Below, in pieces: positions 15,612 to 27,591 of a DNA stretch of 43,243 nucleotides; within the stretch, counting starts at the first letter, position 1; each line of letters opens with the position of its first letter. Where the stretch lies: contig JALFNN010000061.1 in assembly GCA_022774325.1 (NCBI GenBank), forward strand, positions 1 through 43,243, written 5' to 3'. A program made the position numbers and the translations under genes. Source of the stretch: a bacterium (lineage in GTDB: Bacteria; Bacillota; Clostridia; Lachnospirales; Lachnospiraceae). A model generated the notes under the pieces. It did not search any database and was not told the origin of the DNA. It was given only the letters and a program-made list of their open reading frames with translations.

Positions 15612-16496
15612 TTACTGCTCAGGATTACTTTTGCGAGTCGGAATGTAGAAATCAGGATGTTCACCCAGCCATGTGGTCTGAGGCATACAGGTCATGATCC
15701 ACATATCTTCTTCGGAAATAGAAAAATCAAAGATATCCATATTACTCTTCATATGTGCTTCGGTGGAAGCTTTTGGAATCGGAATGATGCCTTTTTGAAG
15801 AAGAAAACGGAGGTTGATCTGAGGAATACTTTTTTGATATTTTTTAGCGAGCTTCGCAAGAAGTGCATTCCCGGCTAAAGCATTTTCGCGGCCTCGTCCG
15901 AGCGGGCTCCAAGCCATCGGACGGATATCGTGGGCGAGTAAGTAGCTGACGGCTGCTTCCTGAGAATACCCGGGATGAAGTTCCAACTGGTCGACCACCG
16001 GTTTTATTTTGCATCCGGAAAGTAGATTGTCCAGGTGATGCGGAAGGAAATTGCTGCACCCAAGACTCCTGATTTTACCCTCTGCATGCAGATCTTCCAG
16101 CGCCCGCCAGGTTTCCAGGTCCAATTCTTTCCAGTTTTCATTTTCGTCGCCGGTCTGGCGTGGCCAATGGATCAGGTAAAGATCCAGATAATCCATCTGA
16201 AGACGATCCAGCGTTGCTTCAAATGCCCTTTTGGCATTTTCATAGCCCATTTCATCGATCCATAATTTGCTTTCAATAAAAAATTCTTCACGTGGAATAC
16301 CACTTTCTTTGATAGCCTGACCGAGCACTCTTTCTGTCTCATAGATGGAGGCCGTGTCAAAGAAACGGTATCCGGTTCGGATGGCAGTGCGGATGATTTC
16401 CAGATTGTCTCCGTCTTTCTCATTGTAAGTTCCGAAGCCGAAGCAGGGGAGTGATGTACCGTTGTTTAACGTATAACAGTCATTAATTGAATTCAT
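15612..16496 (-). CDS. Aldo/keto reductase
   Basis: 294 residues from ATG 16496. A longer frame reaching 16556 lacks a ribosome site and is rejected. It is an NADPH-dependent (beta/alpha)8 reductase. The catalytic tetrad is visible as Asp (RFFDTASIYETE), Tyr in the same stretch, Lys (FIESKLWIDEMG) and His (DLYLIHWPRQ). The cofactor-binding end has IPIPKASTEAHMKSNMDIF. The SNFLPHHLDNLL and WSPLGRGR stretches match the AKR family including 2,5-diketo-gluconate reductase-like proteins. The substrate is unknown. It stands alone between two terminated plus-strand units. Confidence 0.92.
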   Translation of the reverse strand: MNSINDCYTLNNGTSLPCFGFGTYNEKDGDNLEIIRTAIRTGYRFFDTASIYETERVLGQAIKESGIPREEFFIESKLWIDEMGYENAKRAFEATLDRLQMDYLDLYLIHWPRQTGDENENWKELDLETWRALEDLHAEGKIRSLGCSNFLPHHLDNLLSGCKIKPVVDQLELHPGYSQEAAVSYLLAHDIRPMAWSPLGRGRENALAGNALLAKLAKKYQKSIPQINLRFLLQKGIIPIPKASTEAHMKSNMDIFDFSISEEDMWIMTCMPQTTWLGEHPDFYIPTRKSNPEQ

Positions 16497-16636
16497 ATGC
16501 AACCTCTTTTCAAAAAAATCTGATTTTATTTTAAATGTAAGACAGAAAAAATGCAAGTTTTATTATGTACGCAAAAAAGAACAATTATTTGCTATCTTTC
16601 TATGATTTTACCAAAATACATCCCTTGTTTCGGACA

Positions 16637-16715
16637 ACATTTTTTAAAAAATGTATAAAAAAAATTAAGCTTTAGAATTAAATTGCTAGACATCGGACAC
16701 GAAAACAGATATAAT
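16637..16715 (+). promoter_or_regulatory. Promoter region of the ATP synthase operon with an 18-bp palindrome
   Basis: TAGACA (16687-16692) and TATAAT (16710-16715) are separated by 17 bases and lie about 36 bases before the first gene. Upstream, 16637-16654 is a perfect 18-bp palindrome made of ACAT, a T/A run and ATGT. The palindrome could be an upstream element or operator. It is AT-rich, so chance is not excluded. The rest of the 16497-16751 gap shows nothing else. Confidence 0.55.
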
Positions 16716-16751
16716 AGGATACAGAGAAATTTCAGAAAGTGGGGAATCGGT

Positions 16752-16979
16752 ATGAATTATAAACAAAGTGTGTTCCGTACTTTAGCCTTAATTTCACAGG
16801 TGGGTATAAGTATACTGGTCCCTATTTTGTTGTGCACGTTTCTCGGAGCATGGCTGGAGGAGAGAATATCTTTTCCGGTTTTTATCCCATTAATTATTGT
16901 TGGTGTGCTGGCGGGGGGAAGAAATGCATATTATTTAGTCAGGCATGCAAATGAAGATCCGGAAGACAGAAAAGAGTAG
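16752..16979 (+). CDS. atpZ: AtpZ/AtpI-type small membrane protein of the ATP synthase operon
   Basis: 75 residues from ATG 16752. Two hydrophobic helices (about 8-31 and 40-58) are joined by FLGAWLEERISFPVF and followed by a charged C-terminus. The position, first in the atp operon, and the GAWLEE plus GGRNAYYLVR pattern match the AtpZ/F0F1-ATPase accessory family. This family is proposed to act with AtpI in c-ring assembly or Mg2+/Ca2+ transport. There is no strong ribosome site (AAGTGGGGAATCGGT). The gene symbol is by family resemblance. Confidence 0.75.
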   Translation: MNYKQSVFRTLALISQVGISILVPILLCTFLGAWLEERISFPVFIPLIIVGVLAGGRNAYYLVRHANEDPEDRKE

Positions 16980-17004
16980 GATTGGCAGGAAGAAGGGAAC
17001 GGGT

Positions 17005-17397
17005 ATGGAGAGATCAGATGAGAGAGTGTTGAAAGACATGATCATGACCATGGTCATATACGGAATTATAGCACAGATTATCTGTCTGTTTATACCGGGA
17101 GATCATCTGAGGATGGCGGCAGGGCTCTGGATCGGAGTCGCGACCGGAATCGGGATGGCAATCCATATGAAGCAGTCTTTGGATGAGGCATTGTATCTTG
17201 ACGAGAAGGGCGCCTCAAAGTACATGCAGAAAGCGTATGCGAAAAGGTATATTGCAGTGATCATTCTGTTTATAGGAGCCACTTACTTTAACCTTGTTAA
17301 TATATTAACGCTTATTGCAGGAGTAATGGGATTAAAAGTTGCAGCATATTCGCAGCCGATTATGCACAAACTTTTTCAAAAGCTTAAAAAATCTTAA
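17005..17397 (+). CDS. atpI: ATP synthase subunit I
   Basis: 130 residues from ATG 17005; a longer frame from 16945 would overlap atpZ and lacks a site. Four hydrophobic segments (about 13-30, 35-52, 78-95 and 96-112) fit the ATP synthase I chain family, an assembly chaperone for the c ring. AGAAGGGAACGGGT precedes the start. It lies between atpZ and atpB in the standard order. Confidence 0.78.
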   Translation: MERSDERVLKDMIMTMVIYGIIAQIICLFIPGDHLRMAAGLWIGVATGIGMAIHMKQSLDEALYLDEKGASKYMQKAYAKRYIAVIILFIGATYFNLVNILTLIAGVMGLKVAAYSQPIMHKLFQKLKKS

Positions 17398-17415
17398 GTA
17401 AAGGAGGTTAAAAAT

Positions 17416-18132
17416 GTGGGGAATAGCTTAGGGATACTGGCGGCGAAAGAACCGGATTTCCAAATCCACGGTCTCGTCAAGTTCGAACTGTTTGGACAAG
17501 AGCTTTGGCTAACCACCACCCATGTCAGTATCTTGATCGTTATTGCGTTAATGCTGATATTTGCGCTGGTTGTCCGTTCTAAGCTAAGTAATGCGGAAGG
17601 CAAGCCGGGAGCGTTACAGAATGTTGCGGAGTTTATTGTTGAAATGCTCGACAATATGACATACGGCAGCATGGGCAAGGAACTGGGAACAAAGTACCGG
17701 AATTACATTGGAGTGCTGTTCCTGTTCCTGATCGTATCGAATATTTCCGGACTTTTAGGACTCAGGCCGCCAACGGCAGATTATGGCGTTACATTGCCGC
17801 TTGGTCTTATCAGTTTTACTTTGATTCAGTACAACAATATCAAGTACAACAAAGCCGGAGCATTTACGAGTTTGTTCCAACCGTTGCCACTCTTGTTCCC
17901 GATTAATCTGATCGGTGAGATCGCAGTGCCGATTTCGCTTTCACTGCGTTTGTTTGGTAACGTGCTTTCCGGAACGGTTATCATGGGACTCTTATATGGA
18001 CTGTTATATAAGATTACATGGGGCTGGCCGGGAATTTTACACGTATACTTTGACCTGTTCTCAGGTTGTATTCAGGCATACGTGTTTGCAATGCTGACAA
18101 TGGTATTTATTAAAGACAAGGTACCCGATTAG
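17416..18132 (+). CDS. atpB: ATP synthase Fo subunit a
   Basis: 238 residues. It is the stator half-channel subunit facing the c ring. The essential arginine is R178 in ISLSLRLFGN, and the late helix with GCIQAYVFAMLTMVFI is typical. The start is GTG 17416, 9 bases after AAGGAGG (17400-17406). An ATG two bases earlier (17414) opens MWGIA and stops at once, so the GTG must be the real start. The length is normal for a Clostridia a subunit. Confidence 0.93.
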   Translation: MGNSLGILAAKEPDFQIHGLVKFELFGQELWLTTTHVSILIVIALMLIFALVVRSKLSNAEGKPGALQNVAEFIVEMLDNMTYGSMGKELGTKYRNYIGVLFLFLIVSNISGLLGLRPPTADYGVTLPLGLISFTLIQYNNIKYNKAGAFTSLFQPLPLLFPINLIGEIAVPISLSLRLFGNVLSGTVIMGLLYGLLYKITWGWPGILHVYFDLFSGCIQAYVFAMLTMVFIKDKVPD

Positions 18133-18142
18133 CAGATGCTGA

Positions 18143-18463
<321 letters not shown>

Positions 18464-18509
18464 AAAGAGTGGTTATGCCTTGACAAAATAAGAGAAAGGA
18501 GGCCAGGCT

Positions 18510-19025
18510 TTGGAGCGTTTATTTAACTTGGATGCGCAGCTTCTTTTTGATGCAGCCGTAATGGCCTGCAGTATGTTTGTACTGTTCACATTGCTCTCTT
18601 ATCTGTTATTCGATCCGGTTCGTAAGGTTCTGGAAGATCGTCGGAAGAGAGTTGCAGCGGAGCAGGAAACTGCAAAGAAAGAAAAAGAAGAAGCTATCGT
18701 ATATAAAGAAGAATATGAGCAGAAATTAAAAGAAGTCGATAAAGAAGCTCAAGAAATCCTGAGTGAAGCCCGCAAGAAAGCGATGAAAAACGAAGCAAAG
18801 ATCATCGCTGAGGCGAAGGAAGAGGCGGCTCGCATTATTGAACGCGCGAATGTTGAAATTGAACTGGAGAAGAAACGTGCTCTGGATGATATGAAGCAGG
18901 AGATGATCTCGATCGCGTCTATGATGGCTGGAAAGGTTGTTGCAGCTTCCATTGACACTAGTGTTCAGGATAGTCTGATTGATGAGACATTAAAAGAAAT
19001 GGGTGAACAGACATGGCTAAGTTAG
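18510..19025 (+). CDS. atpF: ATP synthase Fo subunit b
   Basis: 171 residues from TTG 18510, which lies 7 bases after GAAAGGAGG; no ATG fits. One membrane helix at about 15-35 (MACSMFVLFTLLSYLLF) is followed by a long charged coiled coil (residues 40-140), the peripheral stalk. The C-terminal part binds delta. It overlaps atpH by 13 bases, implying translational coupling. Confidence 0.92.
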   Translation: MERLFNLDAQLLFDAAVMACSMFVLFTLLSYLLFDPVRKVLEDRRKRVAAEQETAKKEKEEAIVYKEEYEQKLKEVDKEAQEILSEARKKAMKNEAKIIAEAKEEAARIIERANVEIELEKKRALDDMKQEMISIASMMAGKVVAASIDTSVQDSLIDETLKEMGEQTWLS

Positions 19026-19558
19026 TATCAAAGGTTTACGGCGACGCCCTGTTTGAAGCTGCCCGTGAAGCCGGACGTATGGATGATATGTATGAGGAGG
19101 TTTTGGAACTTCAGAAGCTTCTTCAGGCAAACGAAGAACTCCAGAAGATGATGGAGAATCCGAAAGTCATACGTGAGGATAAGGAAAATGTCATTGAAAC
19201 CGTCTTCCGCGGTCGGATTTCCGATGAGATCGTGGAATTGATGAAACTGATGATTGCCAAAGGGCGTTACAGTAACATTGAATCCGTGTTCGATTATTTT
19301 ATCGGACTGGTAAAAGAAGAAAAGAAAATCGGAATTGCCTATGTGACAACAGCGGTAGAGCTGACAGATGGGCAGAAGGATGAGATAGTCAGACGGCTGC
19401 TTGAAACAACAAGATATGAATCATTTGAAATGAATTATGCGGTTGATGCATCATTGATCGGCGGAATGGTTATTCGTATCGGTGACCGTGTTGTGGATTC
19501 AAGTATCAAGACAAAGCTGTACGAGCTGTCAAAGAGCCTGAGAAAGATACAGGTTTGA
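19013..19558 (+). CDS. atpH: ATP synthase F1 subunit delta
   Basis: 181 residues. It links the top of F1 to the b stalk. The N-terminal six-helix domain begins KVYGDALFEAAREAGR. The late stretch IGIAYVTTAVELTDGQKDEI and IGGMVIRIGDRVVDSSIKTK is the family signature. It overlaps the end of atpF and precedes atpA. Confidence 0.95.
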   Translation: MAKLVSKVYGDALFEAAREAGRMDDMYEEVLELQKLLQANEELQKMMENPKVIREDKENVIETVFRGRISDEIVELMKLMIAKGRYSNIESVFDYFIGLVKEEKKIGIAYVTTAVELTDGQKDEIVRRLLETTRYESFEMNYAVDASLIGGMVIRIGDRVVDSSIKTKLYELSKSLRKIQV

Positions 19559-19569
19559 TTTATCCTTGA

Positions 19570-21102
<1,533 letters not shown>

Positions 21103-21118
21103 GAAGAGGTGACAGATC

Positions 21119-21991
21119 ATGGCATCTATGAGAGATATCAAGCGGCGTCGGACCAGTATCCAGAGTACGCAGCAGATTACAAAAGCCATGAAGCTTGTTT
21201 CTACCGCTAAATTACAGAAAGCAAGAAGCCGTGCCGAGGATTCGAAAGCATATTTTAATTGTATGTACCAGACAATGACCTCATTGCTTGCCAAAGCAGG
21301 CAATCTCGATCATCCGTATGTAAAATCAAATGGTTGCGAGAAAAAAGCGATCGTTGTAGTTACTTCTAACCGAGGTCTTGCCGGAGGGTACAATTCAAAT
21401 ATCGTAAGACTGATTACCGGCAGTGATTTTAAGAAAGAGGACGTTCGCATTTATGCGGTCGGAGGAAAGGGACTGGAACTGCTGAAGCACAGAGGGTACG
21501 AAGTGGTTGCCGATTATTCGGAGATCATTGAAGAACCGGTTTATGATGATGCGAAAGTAGTTGCAACCCGACTTCTTGACGATTTTGCCAAGGGCGAGAT
21601 CGGAGAGATTTACCTTGCCTATACTTTCTTTAAAAATACGGTCAGCCATATACCGACTCTGATGAAAGTGCTTCCGGTTGAAGCACAGGAGGCAGAGGAA
21701 GGGGAAGAGGAAGCAAATGCAGTGGACAAGATTACTCCGATGAATTTCGAACCGGAGGAAGAGGAAGCTGTCCGGCTTCTTGTTCCAAAGTATATCAGCA
21801 GCATTCTGTATGGCGCTTTTATAGAAGCGGTTGCAAGTGAAAATGGTGCCCGTATGCAGGCAATGGATTCTGCTACAAGCAATGCAGAAGAAATGATTAA
21901 TGATTTGGAATTGAAATATAACAGAGCACGTCAGGGTGCTATTACTCAGGAACTTACGGAGATTATTGCCGGTGCGGAAGCAATCGGTTAG
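21119..21991 (+). CDS. atpG: ATP synthase F1 subunit gamma
   Basis: 290 residues, the central rotor shaft. The N-terminal helix MRDIKRRRTSIQSTQQITKA and C-terminal helix NRARQGAITQELTEIIAGAE are the coiled-coil shaft and give the family signature. An acidic insertion at about 195-225 (EAEEGEEEANAVDK and later EPEEEEAV) is longer than in E. coli but common in Clostridia. AGGAAGAGGTGACAGATC precedes the start. Confidence 0.97.
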   Translation: MASMRDIKRRRTSIQSTQQITKAMKLVSTAKLQKARSRAEDSKAYFNCMYQTMTSLLAKAGNLDHPYVKSNGCEKKAIVVVTSNRGLAGGYNSNIVRLITGSDFKKEDVRIYAVGGKGLELLKHRGYEVVADYSEIIEEPVYDDAKVVATRLLDDFAKGEIGEIYLAYTFFKNTVSHIPTLMKVLPVEAQEAEEGEEEANAVDKITPMNFEPEEEEAVRLLVPKYISSILYGAFIEAVASENGARMQAMDSATSNAEEMINDLELKYNRARQGAITQELTEIIAGAEAIG

Positions 21992-21994
21992 TAA

Positions 21995-23419
<1,425 letters not shown>

Positions 23420-23431
23420 GAGGGACGTCCT

Positions 23432-23830
23432 ATGGCAGAAAAGTTTAAACTGAGTATCATTTCTCCGGACAGAGTGTTCACAGAAGGCGAAGCTGAATTC
23501 CTGGAATTCACAAGCACAGAAGGAGAGCTCGGTATCTATGCTCAGCATATACCGCTTACGACCATTCTGGAACCGTGTGTGATGAAAATTCACAATGAAG
23601 GGGAAGTGAAGAAAGCAGCAATTCTTGGAGGATTTGTAGAAATCCTGAAAGATAAGATTACCGTACTTGCTGAAGATGCCCAGTGGCCGGATGATATTGA
23701 TGTAGCCCGTGCAAAAGCGGCAAAGAAACGCGCGGAAGATCGGCTTACTGCAAAACAGGAAGGAACAGATATGCTTCGTGCAGAAGCGGCACTGAAACGT
23801 GCAATTGCACGAATCAATACGGTGGATTAA
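23432..23830 (+). CDS. atpC: ATP synthase F1 subunit epsilon
   Basis: 132 residues. An N-terminal beta sandwich (FKLSIISPDRVFTEGEAEFL, GELGIYAQHIPL) is followed by a C-terminal helical hairpin (DVARAKAAKKRAEDRL) that can inhibit hydrolysis. It is the last gene of the operon, with a terminator 6 bases after the stop. Confidence 0.95.
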   Translation: MAEKFKLSIISPDRVFTEGEAEFLEFTSTEGELGIYAQHIPLTTILEPCVMKIHNEGEVKKAAILGGFVEILKDKITVLAEDAQWPDDIDVARAKAAKKRAEDRLTAKQEGTDMLRAEAALKRAIARINTVD

Positions 23831-23835
23831 TAAGA

Positions 23836-23868
23836 ATAAAAGGGAGCTTTTGGCTCCCTTTTGTTTTA
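23836..23868. terminator. Terminator of the ATP synthase operon, shared with the opposite gene
   Basis: AAAAGGGAGC and GCTCCCTTTT pair around TTTTG, followed by GTTTT; the A-run on the other side lets it act on the convergent minus-strand gene too. Confidence 0.9.
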
Positions 23869-23871
23869 CGA

Positions 23872-24645
23872 TTATTTAGCCTGATACGGAGGATCTGCAG
23901 GATAACCGCTCCCGATTTTTTGCATGGCACGTTGTACGGAATCTCTGGAATTTTTCCAGTCAGCATCTTGAAAACGATAATCAAATTTCTTTTGGAACCA
24001 GTCGATATCCTCCTGTATACGTTCCAGATTCTTTTCCATCTGAGGGAAGAGAATCGAACGCAGTTCTTCCTGCTTTTTATCATTTAAGTAAAGCGAGGAA
24101 GCGTCCAGCAGTTCCGCAAAATGTGTAAGACAAAACCCTTTGCTGCTCTTTACAAGCTCCATGAATTCAGGTTCCCCCTTTTTAAAAAGTTCAAAAAAAG
24201 TTGCCAGATAGCGGTCATGAGTCTGATGCATATAGTCACAGATATAACAAGAATGATTCTGCTTTTGGATCCATATGCTGACGTTATTGCTTCCGCTGAC
24301 TGCGGAAGTGTTTTTGCGGAAACGATCAGCCAGATTTGGTTTGGCGGAAGAGGAATAGTTCTTCATTTCCTTTTTTAGTTCACCGGTGAGCTTTTTCAAA
24401 TGAGTTTCCAGAATTAAAGCACTGCCAAGCCTGTTCCCATAAGAAAACATTTTTTGATAGTGTTCACGACAAAAACCGGCTTGATCGGTTGCAGCGCGAA
24501 TATCATCGCGCATATAGGATGCGCCTGACCCAAGAACAAAATCGAGGGCATGTTGTTCGAGGTCTCTTTCAATGAAACAAAACGGGCATTCATCATTTGC
24601 ACGAAATGCATCCATTAAGGGAATAGTGTATAATTGTTCTTTCAT
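23872..24645 (-). CDS. Conserved protein with two CxxC/CxxH modules, probable metal binder
   Basis: 257 residues. The N-terminal module has C20 and C23 (ECPFCFIERDLE) then C59 and H62 (AGFCREHYQKMF). The second has C133 and C136 (HSCYICDYMH) then C172 and H175 (KGFCLTHFAELL). The gap from the second Cys to the next Cys is 36 residues in both, so the protein looks like an internal duplication of one C2-CH zinc-site module. I believe this is a Clostridia domain of unknown function (perhaps DUF6062; not verified). There is no signal peptide. Start ATG 24645 follows AAAGGAATTTACAT. The function is unknown. Confidence 0.75.
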   Translation of the reverse strand: MKEQLYTIPLMDAFRANDECPFCFIERDLEQHALDFVLGSGASYMRDDIRAATDQAGFCREHYQKMFSYGNRLGSALILETHLKKLTGELKKEMKNYSSSAKPNLADRFRKNTSAVSGSNNVSIWIQKQNHSCYICDYMHQTHDRYLATFFELFKKGEPEFMELVKSSKGFCLTHFAELLDASSLYLNDKKQEELRSILFPQMEKNLERIQEDIDWFQKKFDYRFQDADWKNSRDSVQRAMQKIGSGYPADPPYQAK

Positions 24646-24785
24646 ATGTAAATTCCTTTCAGTAAAATGAGATAAAGAGTTTATATAATATTTATTTTAC
24701 TTTATTGGATATCGTTATACAATCATGTTATTATAAGATGATAAAAATAAATTGAAAAGTTAGATAGATGGAACGGAGGAATAGG

Positions 24786-26978
24786 ATGAAATCGTTGGTT
24801 ATTGCCGAGAAACCGTCTGTAGCCCGTGATATTGCACGGGTATTAAAGTGCAGTAAAAAGCTGAATGGAGCAATTGAAGGAAATAGGTATATTATAACCT
24901 GGGGGTTGGGACACCTGGTAACGCTGGCAGATCCGGAAGATTATAATGTGAAATATAAAGAATGGAAGATGGAACATCTTCCTATGATGCCCAATCCCTT
25001 TAAATTAGAAGTAATCGGACAGACCGGAAAACAATTTTCAGCAGTCAAGAACCAGATTCACCGAAAAGATGTAGAGGAAATTATTATCGCTACAGATGCA
25101 GGGAGAGAGGGAGAACTGGTGGCCCGTCTGATCCTTGAAAAAGCGGGGAGTAAGAAACCGATTAAACGTCTGTGGATATCCTCTGTTACAGACAAAGCGA
25201 TTTCTGACGGATTTGCGCATCTGAAAAATGGGCATGACTATGATTCGCTGTATGATGCGGCAATGTGCCGGGCAGAAGCTGACTGGCTGGTCGGAATTAA
25301 TGCTACGCGTGCGTTAACCTGTAAATATAATGCACAGCTTTCCTGTGGTCGTGTTCAGACACCGACACTGGCTATGATTGCAAAAAGAGAAGCACAGATT
25401 AAGGAATTTAAGCCGGTTCCATTCTATGGAATGACGGCAAAAACGGGCGGACTGACATTAACATGGCAGGATCAAAAATCAAAAAGTTACCGGTCATTTG
25501 ATAAAGAGCGAATGGAGAAACTGGTGTCGCAGCTTAGAGGGGAAGAAGCTGTAGTGACTGCGATTAAAAAGACACCGAAGAAAACACCGGCTCCGCTATT
25601 GTATGACCTTACAGAGCTTCAGCGAGATGCAAATAAAAAATATGGTTTTTCTGCCAAGGAAACACTGAATATTATGCAGCGATTATACGAAAATCATAAG
25701 GTGCTTACTTATCCGAGAACAGATTCACGCTATCTGAGCAGCGATATTATACCGACTCTGAAAGACAGGCTGGCAGCATGTCAGACAGGCCCTTATCGGA
25801 AAATGGCTCTCATGGCATCCAAACAGACTCTGCCGGGAAAACCTGCGTTTGTAAATGACGCAAAGGTATCGGATCATCATGCCATTATTCCGACTGAGCA
25901 ATCGGCACAGTTAAGTCATATGACAAATGAGGAATGGAAAATATATGATCTGGTAGTAAGAAGGTTTATGGCAGTGTTCTTTCCTCCGTTTCAATATGAA
26001 CAGACTCAGGTAACTGTAGAAATTGCAGGAGAGCATTTTGTTGCGTCCGGCAAAATAATAAAGAGTCAAGGATGGAAGGAAGTGTATGGAGATCTTCAGA
26101 CGACGGAGGACGAAACGGAAAATGAAGAGGATCGAAGCTTAAAAGATCAGACTTTGCCGGAGATAGAAGAAGGAGATCGTTTGCCGGAACTGTATATTTC
26201 TATGACAGAAGGAAAGACAAAGCCGCCGGCTCCATTCAACGAGGCAACTCTGCTTTCCGCTATGGAGAATCCGATCGCTTTTATGGAATCCCACGACAAG
26301 AAAATGGCGCAGACTCTGGGAGAGACAGGCGGACTCGGAACGGTTGCCACAAGAGCAGATATCATTGAAAAATTATTCGGAAGTTTTCTTCTGGAAAAAC
26401 GAGGGAAAGATATTTATCTCACATCCAAGGCAAAACAGCTTTTGGAATTGGTTCCGGAAGAACTGAAAAAGCCGGAACTTACAGCTGATTGGGAAATGAA
26501 ACTGTCACGTATTGCAAAAGGACAGATGAAGAAACAGACATTTATGAAAGAGATTGAAGGATATACGCAAGAAATTCTGGATGAGATCAAATGTGGTGAG
26601 GGAACTTTCCGTCATGATAACTTGACAAATACAAAATGCCCCAGATGCGGAAAACGTATGCTGGCAGTAAAAGGCAAAAACAGTGAGATGCTGGTTTGTC
26701 AGGACAGAGAATGCGGATATCGCGAGACGGTTGCAAAGACGACAAATGCTCGCTGTCCTGTATGTCATAAGAAAATGCAGCTCCGCGGAAAAGGTGAAAG
26801 TCAGATTTTTGTATGTGTTTGCGGGCACAAAGAAAAACTGACAGCATTCCAGGAAAGGCGTAAAAAAGAAGGCGCCGGTGTCAGCAAAAAAGATGTGCAG
26901 AAATATCTGAAAAAGCAGAAGGAAGAACCGGTCAACAACGCATTTGCAGATGCATTTGCCAAATTGAATCTCAAATAG
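24786..26978 (+). CDS. topB: DNA topoisomerase III (type IA), TopB-like
   Basis: 730 residues from ATG 24786; an ATG at 24768 lies upstream of the GGAGGA site and is rejected. The TOPRIM domain (KSLVIAEKPSVARDIARVL, ATDAGREGELVARLIL) is followed by the DNA gate with the catalytic tyrosine in YPRTDSRYL. The tail (about 620-690) carries zinc-ribbon cysteines (CPRCGKRM, CQDRECGYRE, CPVCHKKM, CVCG). It relaxes and decatenates DNA. TopB-type enzymes occur on chromosomes and on conjugative elements. The adjacent genes here are chromosomal, which favours a housekeeping copy. Confidence 0.93.
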   Translation: MKSLVIAEKPSVARDIARVLKCSKKLNGAIEGNRYIITWGLGHLVTLADPEDYNVKYKEWKMEHLPMMPNPFKLEVIGQTGKQFSAVKNQIHRKDVEEIIIATDAGREGELVARLILEKAGSKKPIKRLWISSVTDKAISDGFAHLKNGHDYDSLYDAAMCRAEADWLVGINATRALTCKYNAQLSCGRVQTPTLAMIAKREAQIKEFKPVPFYGMTAKTGGLTLTWQDQKSKSYRSFDKERMEKLVSQLRGEEAVVTAIKKTPKKTPAPLLYDLTELQRDANKKYGFSAKETLNIMQRLYENHKVLTYPRTDSRYLSSDIIPTLKDRLAACQTGPYRKMALMASKQTLPGKPAFVNDAKVSDHHAIIPTEQSAQLSHMTNEEWKIYDLVVRRFMAVFFPPFQYEQTQVTVEIAGEHFVASGKIIKSQGWKEVYGDLQTTEDETENEEDRSLKDQTLPEIEEGDRLPELYISMTEGKTKPPAPFNEATLLSAMENPIAFMESHDKKMAQTLGETGGLGTVATRADIIEKLFGSFLLEKRGKDIYLTSKAKQLLELVPEELKKPELTADWEMKLSRIAKGQMKKQTFMKEIEGYTQEILDEIKCGEGTFRHDNLTNTKCPRCGKRMLAVKGKNSEMLVCQDRECGYRETVAKTTNARCPVCHKKMQLRGKGESQIFVCVCGHKEKLTAFQERRKKEGAGVSKKDVQKYLKKQKEEPVNNAFADAFAKLNLK

Positions 26979-27032
26979 AAAGCAAAGCACCATCTGACAC
27001 GATTCACATATAATAAAGTATATTCTGATGAA

Positions 27033-27473
27033 ATGGAAGTGCCTGAGATGGACATAAAGATGCCTTATTATATGACATATCCGATGCCGTTTCTGTTTGA
27101 TGATGAAAAGGAAGCAGATCGTGATTATGAATACCTGAGAAGCATGTATCCGGAACTTGCAAAGCAGATTATCCCTTATGTTGAGGAAGAATGCGATCGG
27201 TTGGATTATGAAGGAAGTATGATTTTTGATGAATATCCGGATAAACTTCAACTCCGTTTAATCTGTAGCAGAGTTTATGAAAAAGTAATGGAACAAGAGA
27301 AAATCAAGGAATTCTCTCTGGAGGATAATCAGATACAAGAGCAGGTGAGAAGACCGGTCCGGAGTCGCAGAAAACCAGACCGGATCAGGGATATCATAGA
27401 ATTATTGACATTTCATGAGCTGATGCGAAGAAGAAACAGGCATAGAGAGCAGCAAAGAAGGCGCTACTGGTAA
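27033..27473 (+). CDS. Small conserved hypothetical protein
   Basis: Up to 146 residues. The first ATG is 27033; ATG 27048 is an equally possible start, and neither has a clear ribosome site. The ordered part (about 15-85) is acidic and Tyr-rich (YPMPFLFDDEKEADRDYEYL, YPELAKQIIPYVEEECDRLD). The tail (about 108-146) is strongly basic with many Arg (RRPVRSRRKPDR, RRRNRHREQQRRRYW). There is no membrane segment and no recognised domain. A nucleic-acid contact by the Arg-rich tail is possible but unsupported. Codon use matches the neighbours. Confidence 0.6.
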   Translation: MEVPEMDIKMPYYMTYPMPFLFDDEKEADRDYEYLRSMYPELAKQIIPYVEEECDRLDYEGSMIFDEYPDKLQLRLICSRVYEKVMEQEKIKEFSLEDNQIQEQVRRPVRSRRKPDRIRDIIELLTFHELMRRRNRHREQQRRRYW

Positions 27474-27507
27474 ATAAGATGCCATTCCAAACTATTATAG
27501 AAAAAGA

Positions 27508-27537
27508 TTGATAAAATACAGAGGTATGTGCTATAAT
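27508..27537 (+). promoter_or_regulatory. Promoter of the shikimate-kinase-like gene
   Basis: TTGATA (27508-27513) and TATAAT (27532-27537) are separated by 18 bases, 54 bases before the ATG at 27592. Confidence 0.55.
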
Positions 27538-27591
27538 AGCTGAGCGGCAAAATCAGGAGGCTATGTGATTAGAAAAAATGCGGAGGTACAT

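Noticed and set aside
24786-26978. topB as evidence of a conjugative element
   Set aside because: Neighbours on both sides are ordinary chromosomal genes and no conjugation genes are present.
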